Positions 36,423 through 45,584 of a DNA stretch of 64,000 nt are shown here, in pieces. A model generated the notes under the pieces. It was not told the origin of the DNA, made no database searches, and worked only from the letters and a program-made list of their open reading frames with translations. A program made the position numbers and the translations under genes. This DNA is from Gammaproteobacteria bacterium (GTDB lineage: Bacteria; Pseudomonadota; Gammaproteobacteria; Xanthomonadales; Wenzhouxiangellaceae): the NCBI GenBank assembly GCA_021772975.1, contig JAJFKY010000004.1:60971-124970 (forward strand). The letters are read 5' to 3'. Every line of letters begins with the position of its first letter. Position 1 is the stretch's first letter.

Positions 36423-37770
36423 CCTGCAGCTTGCCTGGCTGAGCCTGAAAGAGCATCCGGCGCTTACCGCGCTGGCGGTTGCCGCGATTGCCATTGGCCT
36501 GGGCATTCTGATGACCATTCAGGCCCAATCGCATCAGATGCAAAGTCTGCCGGTGGGTGAAGACAGTGACAATATCTATCTGGTGCAGATTGATAATCGC
36601 GACAGCAATGCTCCCAATGTGGCGGAATCATTTGAGATGCCCAGCCTGAGCTATCGCGACGCAATGAATTTAATGGCCGCCGAAACAGCTGCGCAACAGC
36701 AAACCACCGTTTGGAAAACGCGTGGAATTGTCAATACGTTTGCGCAGGACCGTAATCCGGTAAGAGCCCCGGCGGTGGTCACTACCCGTGAATTTTTCAG
36801 TTTGTTCAAGGTGCCGTTTTTATATGGTTCGGGCTGGTCGGCGGAAGCTGATGAGCAGGGCGCACAGGTCGCCGTGATAACACGCAGTTTGAACAACGCT
36901 CTGTTCGGTGGTGCGGACAGCGTAGGTCAGAAAATCACCATTATTGAAAGCGTGGCAACCATCGTCGGGGTGCTGGATGACTGGCCTATTAAAAGCCAGT
37001 TCTATGACCGAAGCTTTTTCAGAGGCTTCGCCGATGATCTGTTTCTGCCGCAGGGCTTTGCGTTGAATATGAACCTGCCCCGCTATACCCGAATTGACTG
37101 CCGCCCGGCCGATATGCCGCGCATGCCGGCCTATCGCCTGGGCAATGTGCAGGCGTTGATAAACTCGGAATGCTCGTGGATTAATTTATGGGTTAAGCTG
37201 CCGTCCTCCGAGGCTGTTCAGGATTATCAGGACTTTGTTTCCAGCTATGTGGACGAACAAAAAACACTGGGCCGTTTCCCGCGTGAAAAGAACAACTTTC
37301 TGGACAGTATTGTCACCCATCAGAATATCGCGTTAAGTAATGACAGCCGGTTTAAGTTATATCAGCGGCTGGCATGGTTTTTTGCCGGCGTATGTCTGCT
37401 TAATGCGATTGTGATTCTGTTGGCAAAGTTTATTCGAAAAACCAAGGAAGTGGCGTTGCGCAGGGCATTGGGTGCACGGCGTAATACGCTGCTGATGCAG
37501 TATCTGGTTGAGCTGGTTGTGATCGGAATCATCGGCGGCCTGCTGGGAATTGTGCTGGCCTATCTGGGGTTGCAGGGCATGCTGGAGATTTATCTGTATG
37601 CGACAGACTATATGTTGCCGCGCAACACCGTCGATCAGTTATACAGCCTGGACTGGAAGCTGGTGCAGACGGCTTTGTTGATTGGCATCTGCAGTACAGT
37701 GATAGCTGGTCTGTATCCGATCTGGAAAGTTTGCAATATCGCACCAGCGCCACAGTTGAAGACTGACTGA
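36409..37770 (+). CDS. MacB/FtsX-type ABC permease 1
   Basis: 453 residues. One N-terminal membrane helix (about 18-38) and a large periplasmic MacB_PCD-like domain (about 40-320) precede a C-terminal FtsX domain with three helices, including the phrase VALRRALGARRNTLLMQYLV that couples to the ATPase. Unlike MacB itself, the ATPase is a separate gene. It overlaps the ATPase gene by 14 bp. Confidence 0.88.
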   Translation: MLAYNLQLAWLSLKEHPALTALAVAAIAIGLGILMTIQAQSHQMQSLPVGEDSDNIYLVQIDNRDSNAPNVAESFEMPSLSYRDAMNLMAAETAAQQQTTVWKTRGIVNTFAQDRNPVRAPAVVTTREFFSLFKVPFLYGSGWSAEADEQGAQVAVITRSLNNALFGGADSVGQKITIIESVATIVGVLDDWPIKSQFYDRSFFRGFADDLFLPQGFALNMNLPRYTRIDCRPADMPRMPAYRLGNVQALINSECSWINLWVKLPSSEAVQDYQDFVSSYVDEQKTLGRFPREKNNFLDSIVTHQNIALSNDSRFKLYQRLAWFFAGVCLLNAIVILLAKFIRKTKEVALRRALGARRNTLLMQYLVELVVIGIIGGLLGIVLAYLGLQGMLEIYLYATDYMLPRNTVDQLYSLDWKLVQTALLIGICSTVIAGLYPIWKVCNIAPAPQLKTD

Positions 37771-37801
37771 TGACGGTGGCCGGCAGCTAATTGGAAAAAG
37801 C

Positions 37802-39016
37802 ATGGGATTAAGACCACTATTATTAAGTTTAAAGCAGAATAAATTTTTTGCTTTGCTGATTATATTGCAGGTAGCTTTAACGCTGGCGGCGGTATCGCAT
37901 TCTGTATTCAGCACTACGGTGCTGCTCAAGGACTGGAATGTCCCATCCGGCCTGGATGACGAAAATCTGGTCTATGCCGGGGCTCAGTTTTTTATCCAGA
38001 ATCCGGACCGGCAAAGCGCCATCATTAATGATCTGCAGAACCTCCGGAGCCTGCCGGGTGTGGAAAGCGTAACCACGACCAATCAAACACCGTTTGCGGC
38101 GGAGAATGTCAGTAGCGTTTTCAAAGCCAGCGGAGATCAGGCGCAACGTTATCTGGCTGCGGTGTTTGAGATGAACAGTGCAGCTTTGGATGTACTGGGC
38201 ATCGAGCTGGTTGCTGGCCGTGGTTTTCGTGACAATGAGGTTGTGCGTGCGGAACTTTCCGGCACCACCGAATATCCCGCGGTGGTTATGCTCAGTGAGG
38301 CTCTGGCAGAAGATATGTTTGGCGACGAAAGCGCGCTGGGGAAAACCTTCTGGCCGGTAAGCAATGCCCAACCCGCGGAGATCATCGGGGTTTATGAAAA
38401 CATCATGACGGGTGAAAGATTGAACGGCATCGGTAAATCATACAACTCCGCGATTCGTCCCATGGTACTGTGGTCCGCCAACCGGTTCGATCCCAGCTAT
38501 CTGATTCGTACCGAGCCAGGTGCTGCTCCGGCATTGCTGGAGGATGTGCGTTCCGCCCTTTATACTCAGCGTGGCCGTTATCTGTATATCAATGAAGTTT
38601 TAACCAGAACCCAAAAGCGTATGTATGATGGCCGCGGCAGCCAGTCCATGGTGATGCTGACCATCAGTGCGGTACTGATTTTGATTACTGGCCTGGGTAT
38701 GGCCGGGCTGGTATCGTTTCTGGTTCGGCAAAGACGCAAGCAGATCGGTATTCGCCGGGCACTGGGTGCAACCAAAGCAGATATATTGCGTTATTTCCTG
38801 GCTGAAAACAGTTTACTGACAGTCGTCGGCCTGGTGTTAGGTATATTCATCACAATAGCTATTGCACTGAAATTTCCCGCCCTGAGCGGTGATGGTTCAT
38901 TGCGCTACGATTTGATTTTGATGGTAGCCATATTGCTATGGCTGATTAATGTTTTCGCGGTTTTCTGGCCGGCCAGGCGTGCTGCTAATATTCAGCCCGC
39001 CAGTGTTATAGGCTGA
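37802..39016 (+). CDS. MacB/FtsX-type ABC permease 2
   Basis: 404 residues with the same layout as the preceding permease: N-terminal helix (FFALLIILQVALTLAAVSHS), periplasmic domain, then three C-terminal helices with QIGIRRALGATKADILRYFL. The two permeases probably pair as a heterodimer on the single ATPase, since each carries only one FtsX domain. They are only distantly similar to each other. Confidence 0.87.
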   Translation: MGLRPLLLSLKQNKFFALLIILQVALTLAAVSHSVFSTTVLLKDWNVPSGLDDENLVYAGAQFFIQNPDRQSAIINDLQNLRSLPGVESVTTTNQTPFAAENVSSVFKASGDQAQRYLAAVFEMNSAALDVLGIELVAGRGFRDNEVVRAELSGTTEYPAVVMLSEALAEDMFGDESALGKTFWPVSNAQPAEIIGVYENIMTGERLNGIGKSYNSAIRPMVLWSANRFDPSYLIRTEPGAAPALLEDVRSALYTQRGRYLYINEVLTRTQKRMYDGRGSQSMVMLTISAVLILITGLGMAGLVSFLVRQRRKQIGIRRALGATKADILRYFLAENSLLTVVGLVLGIFITIAIALKFPALSGDGSLRYDLILMVAILLWLINVFAVFWPARRAANIQPASVIG

Positions 39017-39150
39017 CAGTCGGCACGTAAAAACCATACTGGCAAAAAGATAAGCAGGTAATAGAACGAATAAAAAGCAGTACAGGTATCTTTTGCAATA
39101 CAACGCAATGGAGGATATGGAGTCATGCAGATAAGACGGATTTTTTTGAT

Positions 39151-40992
39151 ATGGAATCAAACAATAAGATCAGCAGTAAGAACAATAACGTAAGTGTAAA
39201 AGCTGCTAACAAGAAACCACCGCTGGCGGCAATTAAAAGATTGTCAAGCCTGCGGATGGTGTTTGGTTATATGTGGTCATACAAGGGGCTGCTGACTGGT
39301 GGCCTGCTGGCCATGCTGATCTCGGCCGGTTTTACTCTGGCAATATTCCGTTCGCTTGAATGGCTGATCGATGGTGGTTTCAGCGCCAGCGATCCGGCTG
39401 CTATCAGGCCTTACTTTATCGCGGTTTTCGTGGCGATTGCCATCCTGGCGGTAGCAACTTTTTTCCGTGTTCTGCTGATCACCTTGCTGGGAGAGCGGGT
39501 GGTTGCCGATATACGTAAAGCGGTCCACGAGCATTTGTTGGGCCTGTCGCCCGCATTTTTTGAAAGTAACCGGCCTTCGGAAATTGCTTCGCGACTGACC
39601 GCTGATACCACACTGATTCAAACTGTGGTCAGCGCGGCCATTCCAATCGCTTTGCGCAGCAGCATTCAGGCCCTGGGTGCCCTGGTGCTGGTCATTTTGT
39701 TCAAACCGCTGCTGGTGGGGGGAATACTGGCGGTAGCGGTATTGATCATGCTGCCGGTGTTTTATTTTGGCCGCAAAGTACGCAGGTTATCCCGCTTCAG
39801 TCAGGATCGTGTTGCCGATGTGGGGACGATGGCGAATGAAGCCTACGGCGGTATTCAGGTGCTACAGGCTTTCACCCGGGAACCAGAGGAAATCAGCCGC
39901 TTCGAGCGCTGTGTTGAGAGTGCCTATGAGGTGGCCAAAAAGCGCATTCTGGCGCGCAGCTGGCTGGTACTGATCATCGTCGCATTGGTTTATGGCTTCT
40001 TGAATTACAGTCTATGGCTGGGCGCTATAGCGGTCATGCTGGGTAACCTAACCGGTGGTCAGTTAGCCACCATGCTGGCGCTGGGCCTGTTGGTGGCGTC
40101 TTCCATGGCCAATATCAGTGAAGTGCTGACGATCCTGCAGCGGGCCGCGGGAGCAGCCGGCCGGCTATCAGAATTGCTGGCCATTCAATCCGATTTGCCT
40201 GTTGCGCAAGACCCCGTCCGATTAAGCGCGTCACGCAAACAGCCGGTGCAGTTTGATAACGTTTCATTTGCCTATCCGACCAAGCCTGGTATATGGGCAC
40301 TGCAAAATTTCTCACTGGATATTGCGCCTGGCGAAACGGTCGCGGTGGTTGGCCCGTCAGGGGCCGGCAAGTCGACTATTCTGCAATTGCTGTTGAGATT
40401 TTTTGATCCGCAGCAGGGCGTGATCCGATTGGACGGGCACGATATACGCACCCTGGACACCACCGAATTGCGTGGGCGGCTGGGATTTGTGCCACAGGAT
40501 ACGATCATTTTCGCGGAAACCATTGAAGCCAATGTGCGCTTCGGTCGTCCGGAAGCATCACCGGAAGATGTGCGGGCGGCGCTGCAGGCAGCCTCATGCG
40601 CCGAATTTGTAGATGCCTTGCCTGATGGTATGAATACCTATCTGGGCGAACGTGGAGTCAGGCTTTCCGGTGGCCAGCGACAGCGTTTGGCCATCGCCAG
40701 AGCCATACTCCGGGATGCGCCTATTCTGCTGTTGGATGAAGCGACCAGTTCACTCGACAGCGAGGCGGAAAACGATGTTCAACAGGCGCTGGATCGTTTA
40801 ATGAAAGATAGAACCACGCTGGTTATCGCCCATCGCCTGGCCACGGTGCGCAAGGCGGATAAGATCATCGTAATGGAAGATGGCGCCATAGTAGCCAGTG
40901 GAACCCATGCTGAATTGATCAGCCATGCTGGTCTGTATGCTCGCCTGGCTAAATTACAGTTTACCGATACTGAGTATAAGCAGGCTGTTTGA
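39151..40992 (+). CDS. MsbA-type ABC exporter (fused membrane and ATPase domains)
   Basis: 613 residues. After a Lys/Asn-rich N-terminal tail, a six-helix exporter domain spans about 35-330 and an ATPase domain about 365-605. Walker A is GPSGAGKSTILQ, the signature LSGGQRQRLAIARAIL, Walker B ILLLDEATSSLDSEAE and the switch His IAHRLATV. It functions as a homodimer. The family exports lipids, toxins and lipopeptides. With its place between the efflux genes and MbtH, transport of the NRPS product or a precursor across the inner membrane is likely but not shown. Confidence 0.9.
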   Translation: MESNNKISSKNNNVSVKAANKKPPLAAIKRLSSLRMVFGYMWSYKGLLTGGLLAMLISAGFTLAIFRSLEWLIDGGFSASDPAAIRPYFIAVFVAIAILAVATFFRVLLITLLGERVVADIRKAVHEHLLGLSPAFFESNRPSEIASRLTADTTLIQTVVSAAIPIALRSSIQALGALVLVILFKPLLVGGILAVAVLIMLPVFYFGRKVRRLSRFSQDRVADVGTMANEAYGGIQVLQAFTREPEEISRFERCVESAYEVAKKRILARSWLVLIIVALVYGFLNYSLWLGAIAVMLGNLTGGQLATMLALGLLVASSMANISEVLTILQRAAGAAGRLSELLAIQSDLPVAQDPVRLSASRKQPVQFDNVSFAYPTKPGIWALQNFSLDIAPGETVAVVGPSGAGKSTILQLLLRFFDPQQGVIRLDGHDIRTLDTTELRGRLGFVPQDTIIFAETIEANVRFGRPEASPEDVRAALQAASCAEFVDALPDGMNTYLGERGVRLSGGQRQRLAIARAILRDAPILLLDEATSSLDSEAENDVQQALDRLMKDRTTLVIAHRLATVRKADKIIVMEDGAIVASGTHAELISHAGLYARLAKLQFTDTEYKQAV

Positions 40993-41054
40993 TAACAGGC
41001 GTTAACAGTTATGGCAAAGCGGAATCAGACTGACAATATCCAACCGAGGTAGAA

Positions 41055-41435
41055 ATGAGCGATTTAGTTGAACGGTTATCCAATGGCAAACATCCTGTTG
41101 CTGCCGAGCAATACCAGGACTGTGCTGATCTTAAGCAAAGTATTGAGCGTGATTATGTACTGGTCAGGTTTACTGAAACCCAGGGCGGTACTGAGCTCGG
41201 GTTCAAGCTGGATAAATCACGCAGTGAATTAAATTCAGCGGATTTTGAAAACGCCAGCGGCACGGTGCGGCTGGCGGGTGAGCTGACACTGGACTATCAG
41301 CGGGTACGCTGCATTGCTGAGATTGATCTGGCTACCCTGCAAGGCGAAGGGCAGCTGGAGCTGCTCGAATCGTCAACGCAGGCTACCGATGCTGATGACT
41401 TAGCAGCAAAAGAATCTGATACAACCATTCATTAA
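41055..41435 (+). CDS. Small acidic protein of unknown function
   Basis: 126 residues, no signal peptide or membrane segment, acidic C-terminus (TQATDADDLAAKESDTTIH). The middle (LVRFTETQGGTELGFKLDKS, then ASGTVRLAGELTLDYQRVRC) suggests a small beta-rich fold. GAGG precedes the ATG by 7 nt. It sits between the MsbA-type exporter and the MbtH gene with short spacing, so it is almost certainly part of the NRPS operon. I do not recognise a family. Confidence 0.65.
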   Translation: MSDLVERLSNGKHPVAAEQYQDCADLKQSIERDYVLVRFTETQGGTELGFKLDKSRSELNSADFENASGTVRLAGELTLDYQRVRCIAEIDLATLQGEGQLELLESSTQATDADDLAAKESDTTIH

Positions 41436-41466
41436 ATTAAATAATAGAAAATCAAGGAATTGAAAG

Positions 41467-41739
41467 ATGGATCAAAACGAACAGGATACACGCAACTATA
41501 ACGTGGTGGTAAACCACGAAGAGCAGTATTCAATCTGGTTTTCGGATAGAGAGTTGCCGCTGGGCTGGGAGATTGTGGAAATACCGGCTGAGTGGCACAA
41601 AAAGTATCTGGCCGAACTGCCTGAAGATCAGCGTGATCAAGCAGGTAATAAACAGGAATGTCTGGCTTATATTGAGGAAATATGGACGGATATGCGGCCA
41701 CTGAGTTTGCGTAAAAAGATGGAAGAAATGCAGCAATAG
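41467..41739 (+). CDS. MbtH-family NRPS accessory protein
   Basis: 90 residues with the MbtH signatures: NHEEQYSIWFSDRELPLGWE near the N-terminus and CLAYIEEIWTDMRPLSLRKK near the C-terminus, including the conserved Trp residues. MbtH proteins bind and activate or solubilise NRPS adenylation domains. Its place in the operon suggests it serves the stand-alone A protein, the large NRPS, or both. Confidence 0.95.
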   Translation: MDQNEQDTRNYNVVVNHEEQYSIWFSDRELPLGWEIVEIPAEWHKKYLAELPEDQRDQAGNKQECLAYIEEIWTDMRPLSLRKKMEEMQQ

Positions 41740-41903
41740 TATGGCAGACCAATAAGCAATATATTTTTTGCGGAATAGAAATTAGAGCAGACCTGCAGGA
41801 TATCCGGATAACCTTGAAAGCAGGGGTATCCGCGGTACTCAGGCAGAGTCTTGGAATTTGAGTTTTTAACTAACAGGAAGTTTTCACGATAGCCACCTGG
41901 AAG

Positions 41904-42788
41904 ATGGTTGCAATCAGGAAAATTGCAGATAACAACAATACAGCCTACAGGAATAGTCTGGTGAAGGAAAAAACAATAAGCAGCCACGATGGCGTGCCTT
42001 TAAGATATGTAATCAGCGATCAGGTTGAAGACGGTCCCTGGATAGCTTTTATTATCCCATTCGGGCTTAAGTCAAATCATGCTAAGGCTTTTTTTGATTT
42101 CTTTTCTGAATTTTTCAACATCTTTTCCTGGGAGGCCCGGATCATTCTGGAGCCGGAAGATAGCCAGGCGGAAACCAGCAAGTTAAGTGTGGATAATCAC
42201 GCCCAGGATCTGCTCACAATTATGGATGACCTTGAGCTTGATGAAGTCACCGCAGTTGGCTATTGCTCAGGGGCAGGTATTGCTCTGGTAGCGGCCAATA
42301 AAGCGCCGGAGAGATTCGATGGTCTGGTGCTGGTGAATGGCGAATATACGCTGATGAATAAACCTGACTGCGTGACCCAGTTCGGCAGTGATATTGATAA
42401 TATCCTTTCGATCGCAGCCCAGGATCAGGATAAGGCCGAGCTTATCTTCGACAAGATTAAAGGCAATATCAATTTTGATACCAAGGATATGCCGGATAAT
42501 ATTGATCTGCCGTTTTCAGAATCACACTACCTGCATCGCTACGGGGTGAATTATTTATCCTACCGGGCCTGCGATTTTGAACAGATGGCCAGCAATATTG
42601 AGCATGAAACCTACATGCTGGCGGGTGAAAAAGACGCTCAAAGCAATGTCCAAAGCGCCCACGCAATCAAGCAGCTGATCAGCAACGCCGAGCTGTATAT
42701 TGATCCCGAAGGTGATCATTATGAAGTATTGAGGCCCGAATCGAAGTCGCTGGTTCAAATCTGGAATTACCTGAGCATGGGCGGCTGA
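41904..42788 (+). CDS. Alpha/beta-fold aminoacyl transferase, CmaE/SyrC-like (Cys nucleophile)
   Basis: 294 residues with an alpha/beta hydrolase fold, but the nucleophile elbow reads G-Y-C-S-G (AVGYCSGAGIAL), placing Cys121 where hydrolases have Ser. The other triad members are likely in LAGEKDAQSN (Asp) and PEGDHYEVL (His). CmaE and SyrC, known acyl-shuttling enzymes of coronamic acid and syringomycin synthesis, use the same Cys variant to move aminoacyl groups between carrier domains. The gene sits 2 bp before the A protein gene. A GTG at 41961 with AGGA about 10 nt upstream is an alternative start and would remove 19 residues. Without the Cys and the context it would be called a simple hydrolase. 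Confidence 0.8.
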   Translation: MVAIRKIADNNNTAYRNSLVKEKTISSHDGVPLRYVISDQVEDGPWIAFIIPFGLKSNHAKAFFDFFSEFFNIFSWEARIILEPEDSQAETSKLSVDNHAQDLLTIMDDLELDEVTAVGYCSGAGIALVAANKAPERFDGLVLVNGEYTLMNKPDCVTQFGSDIDNILSIAAQDQDKAELIFDKIKGNINFDTKDMPDNIDLPFSESHYLHRYGVNYLSYRACDFEQMASNIEHETYMLAGEKDAQSNVQSAHAIKQLISNAELYIDPEGDHYEVLRPESKSLVQIWNYLSMGG

Positions 42789-42790
42789 TA

Positions 42791-44317
42791 ATGACTGCTC
42801 GGACGCCCACCAGCCAGATGATACACGATGTATTTGCCGTCAGTGCGGCACAGCATGCGGGTAAAGCAGCGCTCAAATTCGGCGGCAGCGAAATTTCCTA
42901 TCGTCAGCTTGCGGCAGCCGCGGACTATCTGTCCGGTCTGCTTGTTCGCCAGGGCGTCAAACGAGGGGATATCGTGGCTTTGCTGATGCCCCGGAGTCCG
43001 GAGTTAATAGCGGCCATGCTGGCGGTATTGAAATGTGGCGCCGCTTATCTGCCATTGGATGTTGACGGGCCGGTAACAAGAAACCTTGGGTTGCTGGCTG
43101 AGGCGCAGGTGGATGTGCTGATGCTGAATCAGGACTGTGCCGATGATTTACGGGCTGGGCGCAAGTTGGTTGAGGTTAACAGCGATACGATTTTTTCGGA
43201 TGCTGTCAGGCAAAGCCGGCAATCTGATCTGGCGGCTGTTCAGGCAGACCCGGAGGACAAAGCCTACGTGATGTATACATCCGGCTCAACCGGCGGACCC
43301 AAGGGCGTAGTGGTTCCGCATCGCGCCATCTACCGGTTGGTGCAATCGCCGAATTATATACACATCACGCCTGACGATAATATTCTGCATGTCGCTGCAA
43401 CAGAGTTTGACGCCGCGACATTTGAGGTCTGGGGCGCGTTACTGAATGGCGCAACACTGATCATTTACCCTGAAAAGACCTTGGATCCCAATCTGTTTGT
43501 GCAGGTGGTGCGGGATAACAAAGTGACTATGATGTTTCTGACCTCAGCTCTGTTTCATCTGTTTGCGGCAAAATATCCAGATGCATTTGACACAGTAAAA
43601 TTCCTGCTGGCCGGTGGCGATATCATTTCTCCCACGGTGGTTAATGGGCTGCTCGATGCGCAGCCGGACATTACCATCATTAACTGTTATGGCCCGACCG
43701 AAAACACAACCTTCACCACCACTCATGGCATGACAACCGGCAACCGGCCTGGTGCGACTGTGCCGATTGGCAAAGCCATCAGTGGGACCGCATTGCATAT
43801 TCTGGACAGTAATAAACAACCGGTCCCGGCGGGTCAGACCGGCGAGTTATTTACCTCTGGCTCAGGCGTGGCGCTTGGCTATCTCGATCCAGCCAGAAAC
43901 AAGGATGCATTTTTCATTGATCAGACAATAAGCGAAGGCCTGATTTACCGTACCGGCGATCTGGTGCGCGCCAACAACGATGGAACACTGGAGTTTATCG
44001 GCAGAAAAGATAACCAGGTTAAAGTCAGAGGCTTCAGAATGTCGCTGGAAGAAGTGCTGTCCCCATTGCTGGAGCTGGACGAAGTTATCGAGGCCGCGGT
44101 AACCGTGAAGAAACATGCATCAGGTGATCAACAGTTAATCGCTTTTGTACAGTTGCGTCCGAAAATTAAGCTGAAAGTCTCGGACATAAAGCATAAGTTG
44201 GCCGCCAAGGTTCCGGCATATATGGTGCCTGACAGTATTTATCTTGATGTTGAGTTATTGATTAATAAGAACGGCAAGATTGATAAAAAGAAAATGCAAG
44301 AAATGTTGGCTTGCTGA
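42791..44317 (+). CDS. Stand-alone NRPS adenylation protein (branched-aliphatic pocket)
   Basis: 508 residues with all adenylation core motifs: A3 YTSGSTGGPKGVVVPH, A5 NCYGPTENTTF, A7 YRTGDLVR, A8 GRKDNQVKVRGFRM and A10 NKNGKIDK with the catalytic Lys. Aligning by eye to GrsA, the pocket residues are D-A-F-F-L-G-C-T-F plus the A10 Lys. This resembles Val/Ile-type codes and not the Thr code of SyrB1. There is no carrier domain at its end; the carrier is the next gene. It would activate the amino acid to be halogenated. The split A and T genes differ from SyrB1 and CmaA, where the domains are fused. Confidence 0.92.
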   Translation: MTARTPTSQMIHDVFAVSAAQHAGKAALKFGGSEISYRQLAAAADYLSGLLVRQGVKRGDIVALLMPRSPELIAAMLAVLKCGAAYLPLDVDGPVTRNLGLLAEAQVDVLMLNQDCADDLRAGRKLVEVNSDTIFSDAVRQSRQSDLAAVQADPEDKAYVMYTSGSTGGPKGVVVPHRAIYRLVQSPNYIHITPDDNILHVAATEFDAATFEVWGALLNGATLIIYPEKTLDPNLFVQVVRDNKVTMMFLTSALFHLFAAKYPDAFDTVKFLLAGGDIISPTVVNGLLDAQPDITIINCYGPTENTTFTTTHGMTTGNRPGATVPIGKAISGTALHILDSNKQPVPAGQTGELFTSGSGVALGYLDPARNKDAFFIDQTISEGLIYRTGDLVRANNDGTLEFIGRKDNQVKVRGFRMSLEEVLSPLLELDEVIEAAVTVKKHASGDQQLIAFVQLRPKIKLKVSDIKHKLAAKVPAYMVPDSIYLDVELLINKNGKIDKKKMQEMLAC

Positions 44318-44353
44318 AGTATTGGATTAGTTAATTAGTATATGGAGAAGAAG

Positions 44354-44590
44354 ATGTCAGAAAATGAACTGCGTAAGACTTTATTGGAGATGTTTCGGGC
44401 CAAGCCGATCATGAAGAGCATTGATGTGGACGATGATTTTTTTGATCTGGGAGCATCTTCTCTGACTGTCGTTGATTTACAGTTGGATATAGAGAAAAAG
44501 ATTGGTGCAACTGTGCCCACCAGGGTTCTGATGAGCCAGCCATCAATTAACGGCTGGGTGTCCGCTTATTCCGAAAAAATATCAGAATAA
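44354..44590 (+). CDS. Stand-alone peptidyl carrier protein
   Basis: A 78-residue carrier protein. The phosphopantetheine Ser is in DDFFDLGASSLTVVDLQLDI (second Ser of GASSL). The ATG at 44354 is preferred because GGAG lies 6 nt before it; an upstream in-frame ATG at 44342 would add four residues. Placed between the A protein and the halogenase, it is the expected tether for the amino acid during halogenation, as the T domains are in SyrB1 and CmaA. Confidence 0.92.
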   Translation: MSENELRKTLLEMFRAKPIMKSIDVDDDFFDLGASSLTVVDLQLDIEKKIGATVPTRVLMSQPSINGWVSAYSEKISE

Positions 44591-44663
44591 ACTGATACCT
44601 GAAGAATAAGTTACCGACGGAATCGGAAGTCGTATAAATAAAACCAAACAGTATGAGTATATC

Positions 44664-45584
44664 ATGAAAGATAAATTTAAATTAACACCGGAGCAACTCA
44701 ATTCATTTAGAGAAAATGGTTATATCGGGCCGTTTGACCTGTATGATCCAGATGAAATTAAGAATATTTATAAGCAAGTACGTGCGGACCTGTTTGACCG
44801 GGATCACGCCATTTACGATCTGCCTATGACCAGTGTTATTTCTGGTTACGACAGGCATTTCGATGTTAATTATTTAAGTGAACATATTGCCCGAAAAGAG
44901 ATCGTGCACAGAGTTAATAGCATTTTAGGTCCGGATTTATTGTGCTGGCGTTCTGAGACTTTTCCAAAATATCCCGGCGACGAAGGTACCGACTGGCATC
45001 AGGCGGATACTTTTGCGCATGCCTCCGGACAGCCCCAGATTGAGTGGCCGGATGCGGATTTTGGCGGCGCCATAACGGTCTGGACAGCGTTTACTGATGC
45101 AACCGAAGAGAATGGTTGCCTGCGATTTATTCCCGGCACTCACGAAGAGATGCTATACGATGAGTCACTGGGGATGGAATACAACCCGGACAATGTCAAT
45201 AAAGTTGAAAAAGACGGTATGAAAAGAGGCTTTTTCGGTTATGACTATCGCAACCTGCAGAAGGATCCGGACTTTGTGCCAGATGAATCACAGGCCGTAT
45301 CGCTGGTCATGAAAGCCGGTCAGTTTGTCATTTTCTGGTCAACCCTGATGCATTCATCCTGGCCCAACAGCACGACTAATAAGACCCGCCTGGGCTTTGC
45401 CTCCCGTTACGTACCTACCTGTGTCAAGGTTTATCCGGGTGCGGACAGCGTAGAGGAATACGGCGATAAAATTTCACTGGATAAATACGGCGTGGTGCTG
45501 GTTTCCGGTAAGGATGAATATCGTCATAACACCATAAAAGCGGTCAACAACAGAGGATTCAGCTTTTCGGATAAAGCAGCTTAA
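44664..45584 (+). CDS. Fe(II)/2OG-dependent aliphatic halogenase (SyrB2/CmaB-like)
   Basis: 306 residues of the phytanoyl-CoA dioxygenase superfamily, recognisable along its whole length as a SyrB2/CmaB relative ([62 protein letters not shown]). The iron site reads H112-Q-A114: the usual carboxylate (HxD/E) is replaced by Ala, which in SyrB2 opens a coordination site for chloride. The second His is H230, and R242 and R248 are placed to bind 2OG and support the halide site. The enzyme should halogenate an unactivated C-H of an amino acid tethered to the carrier encoded just upstream. Bromide is also possible. Confidence 0.93.
   Translation: MKDKFKLTPEQLNSFRENGYIGPFDLYDPDEIKNIYKQVRADLFDRDHAIYDLPMTSVISGYDRHFDVNYLSEHIARKEIVHRVNSILGPDLLCWRSETFPKYPGDEGTDWHQADTFAHASGQPQIEWPDADFGGAITVWTAFTDATEENGCLRFIPGTHEEMLYDESLGMEYNPDNVNKVEKDGMKRGFFGYDYRNLQKDPDFVPDESQAVSLVMKAGQFVIFWSTLMHSSWPNSTTNKTRLGFASRYVPTCVKVYPGADSVEEYGDKISLDKYGVVLVSGKDEYRHNTIKAVNNRGFSFSDKAA

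Noticed and set aside
42791..44317. Thr-activating SyrB1-like assignment for the stand-alone A protein
   Set aside because: The pocket residues read D-A-F-F-L-G-C-T-F by eye, unlike the Thr code (D-F-W-N-I-G-M-V-H); a branched aliphatic substrate fits better.
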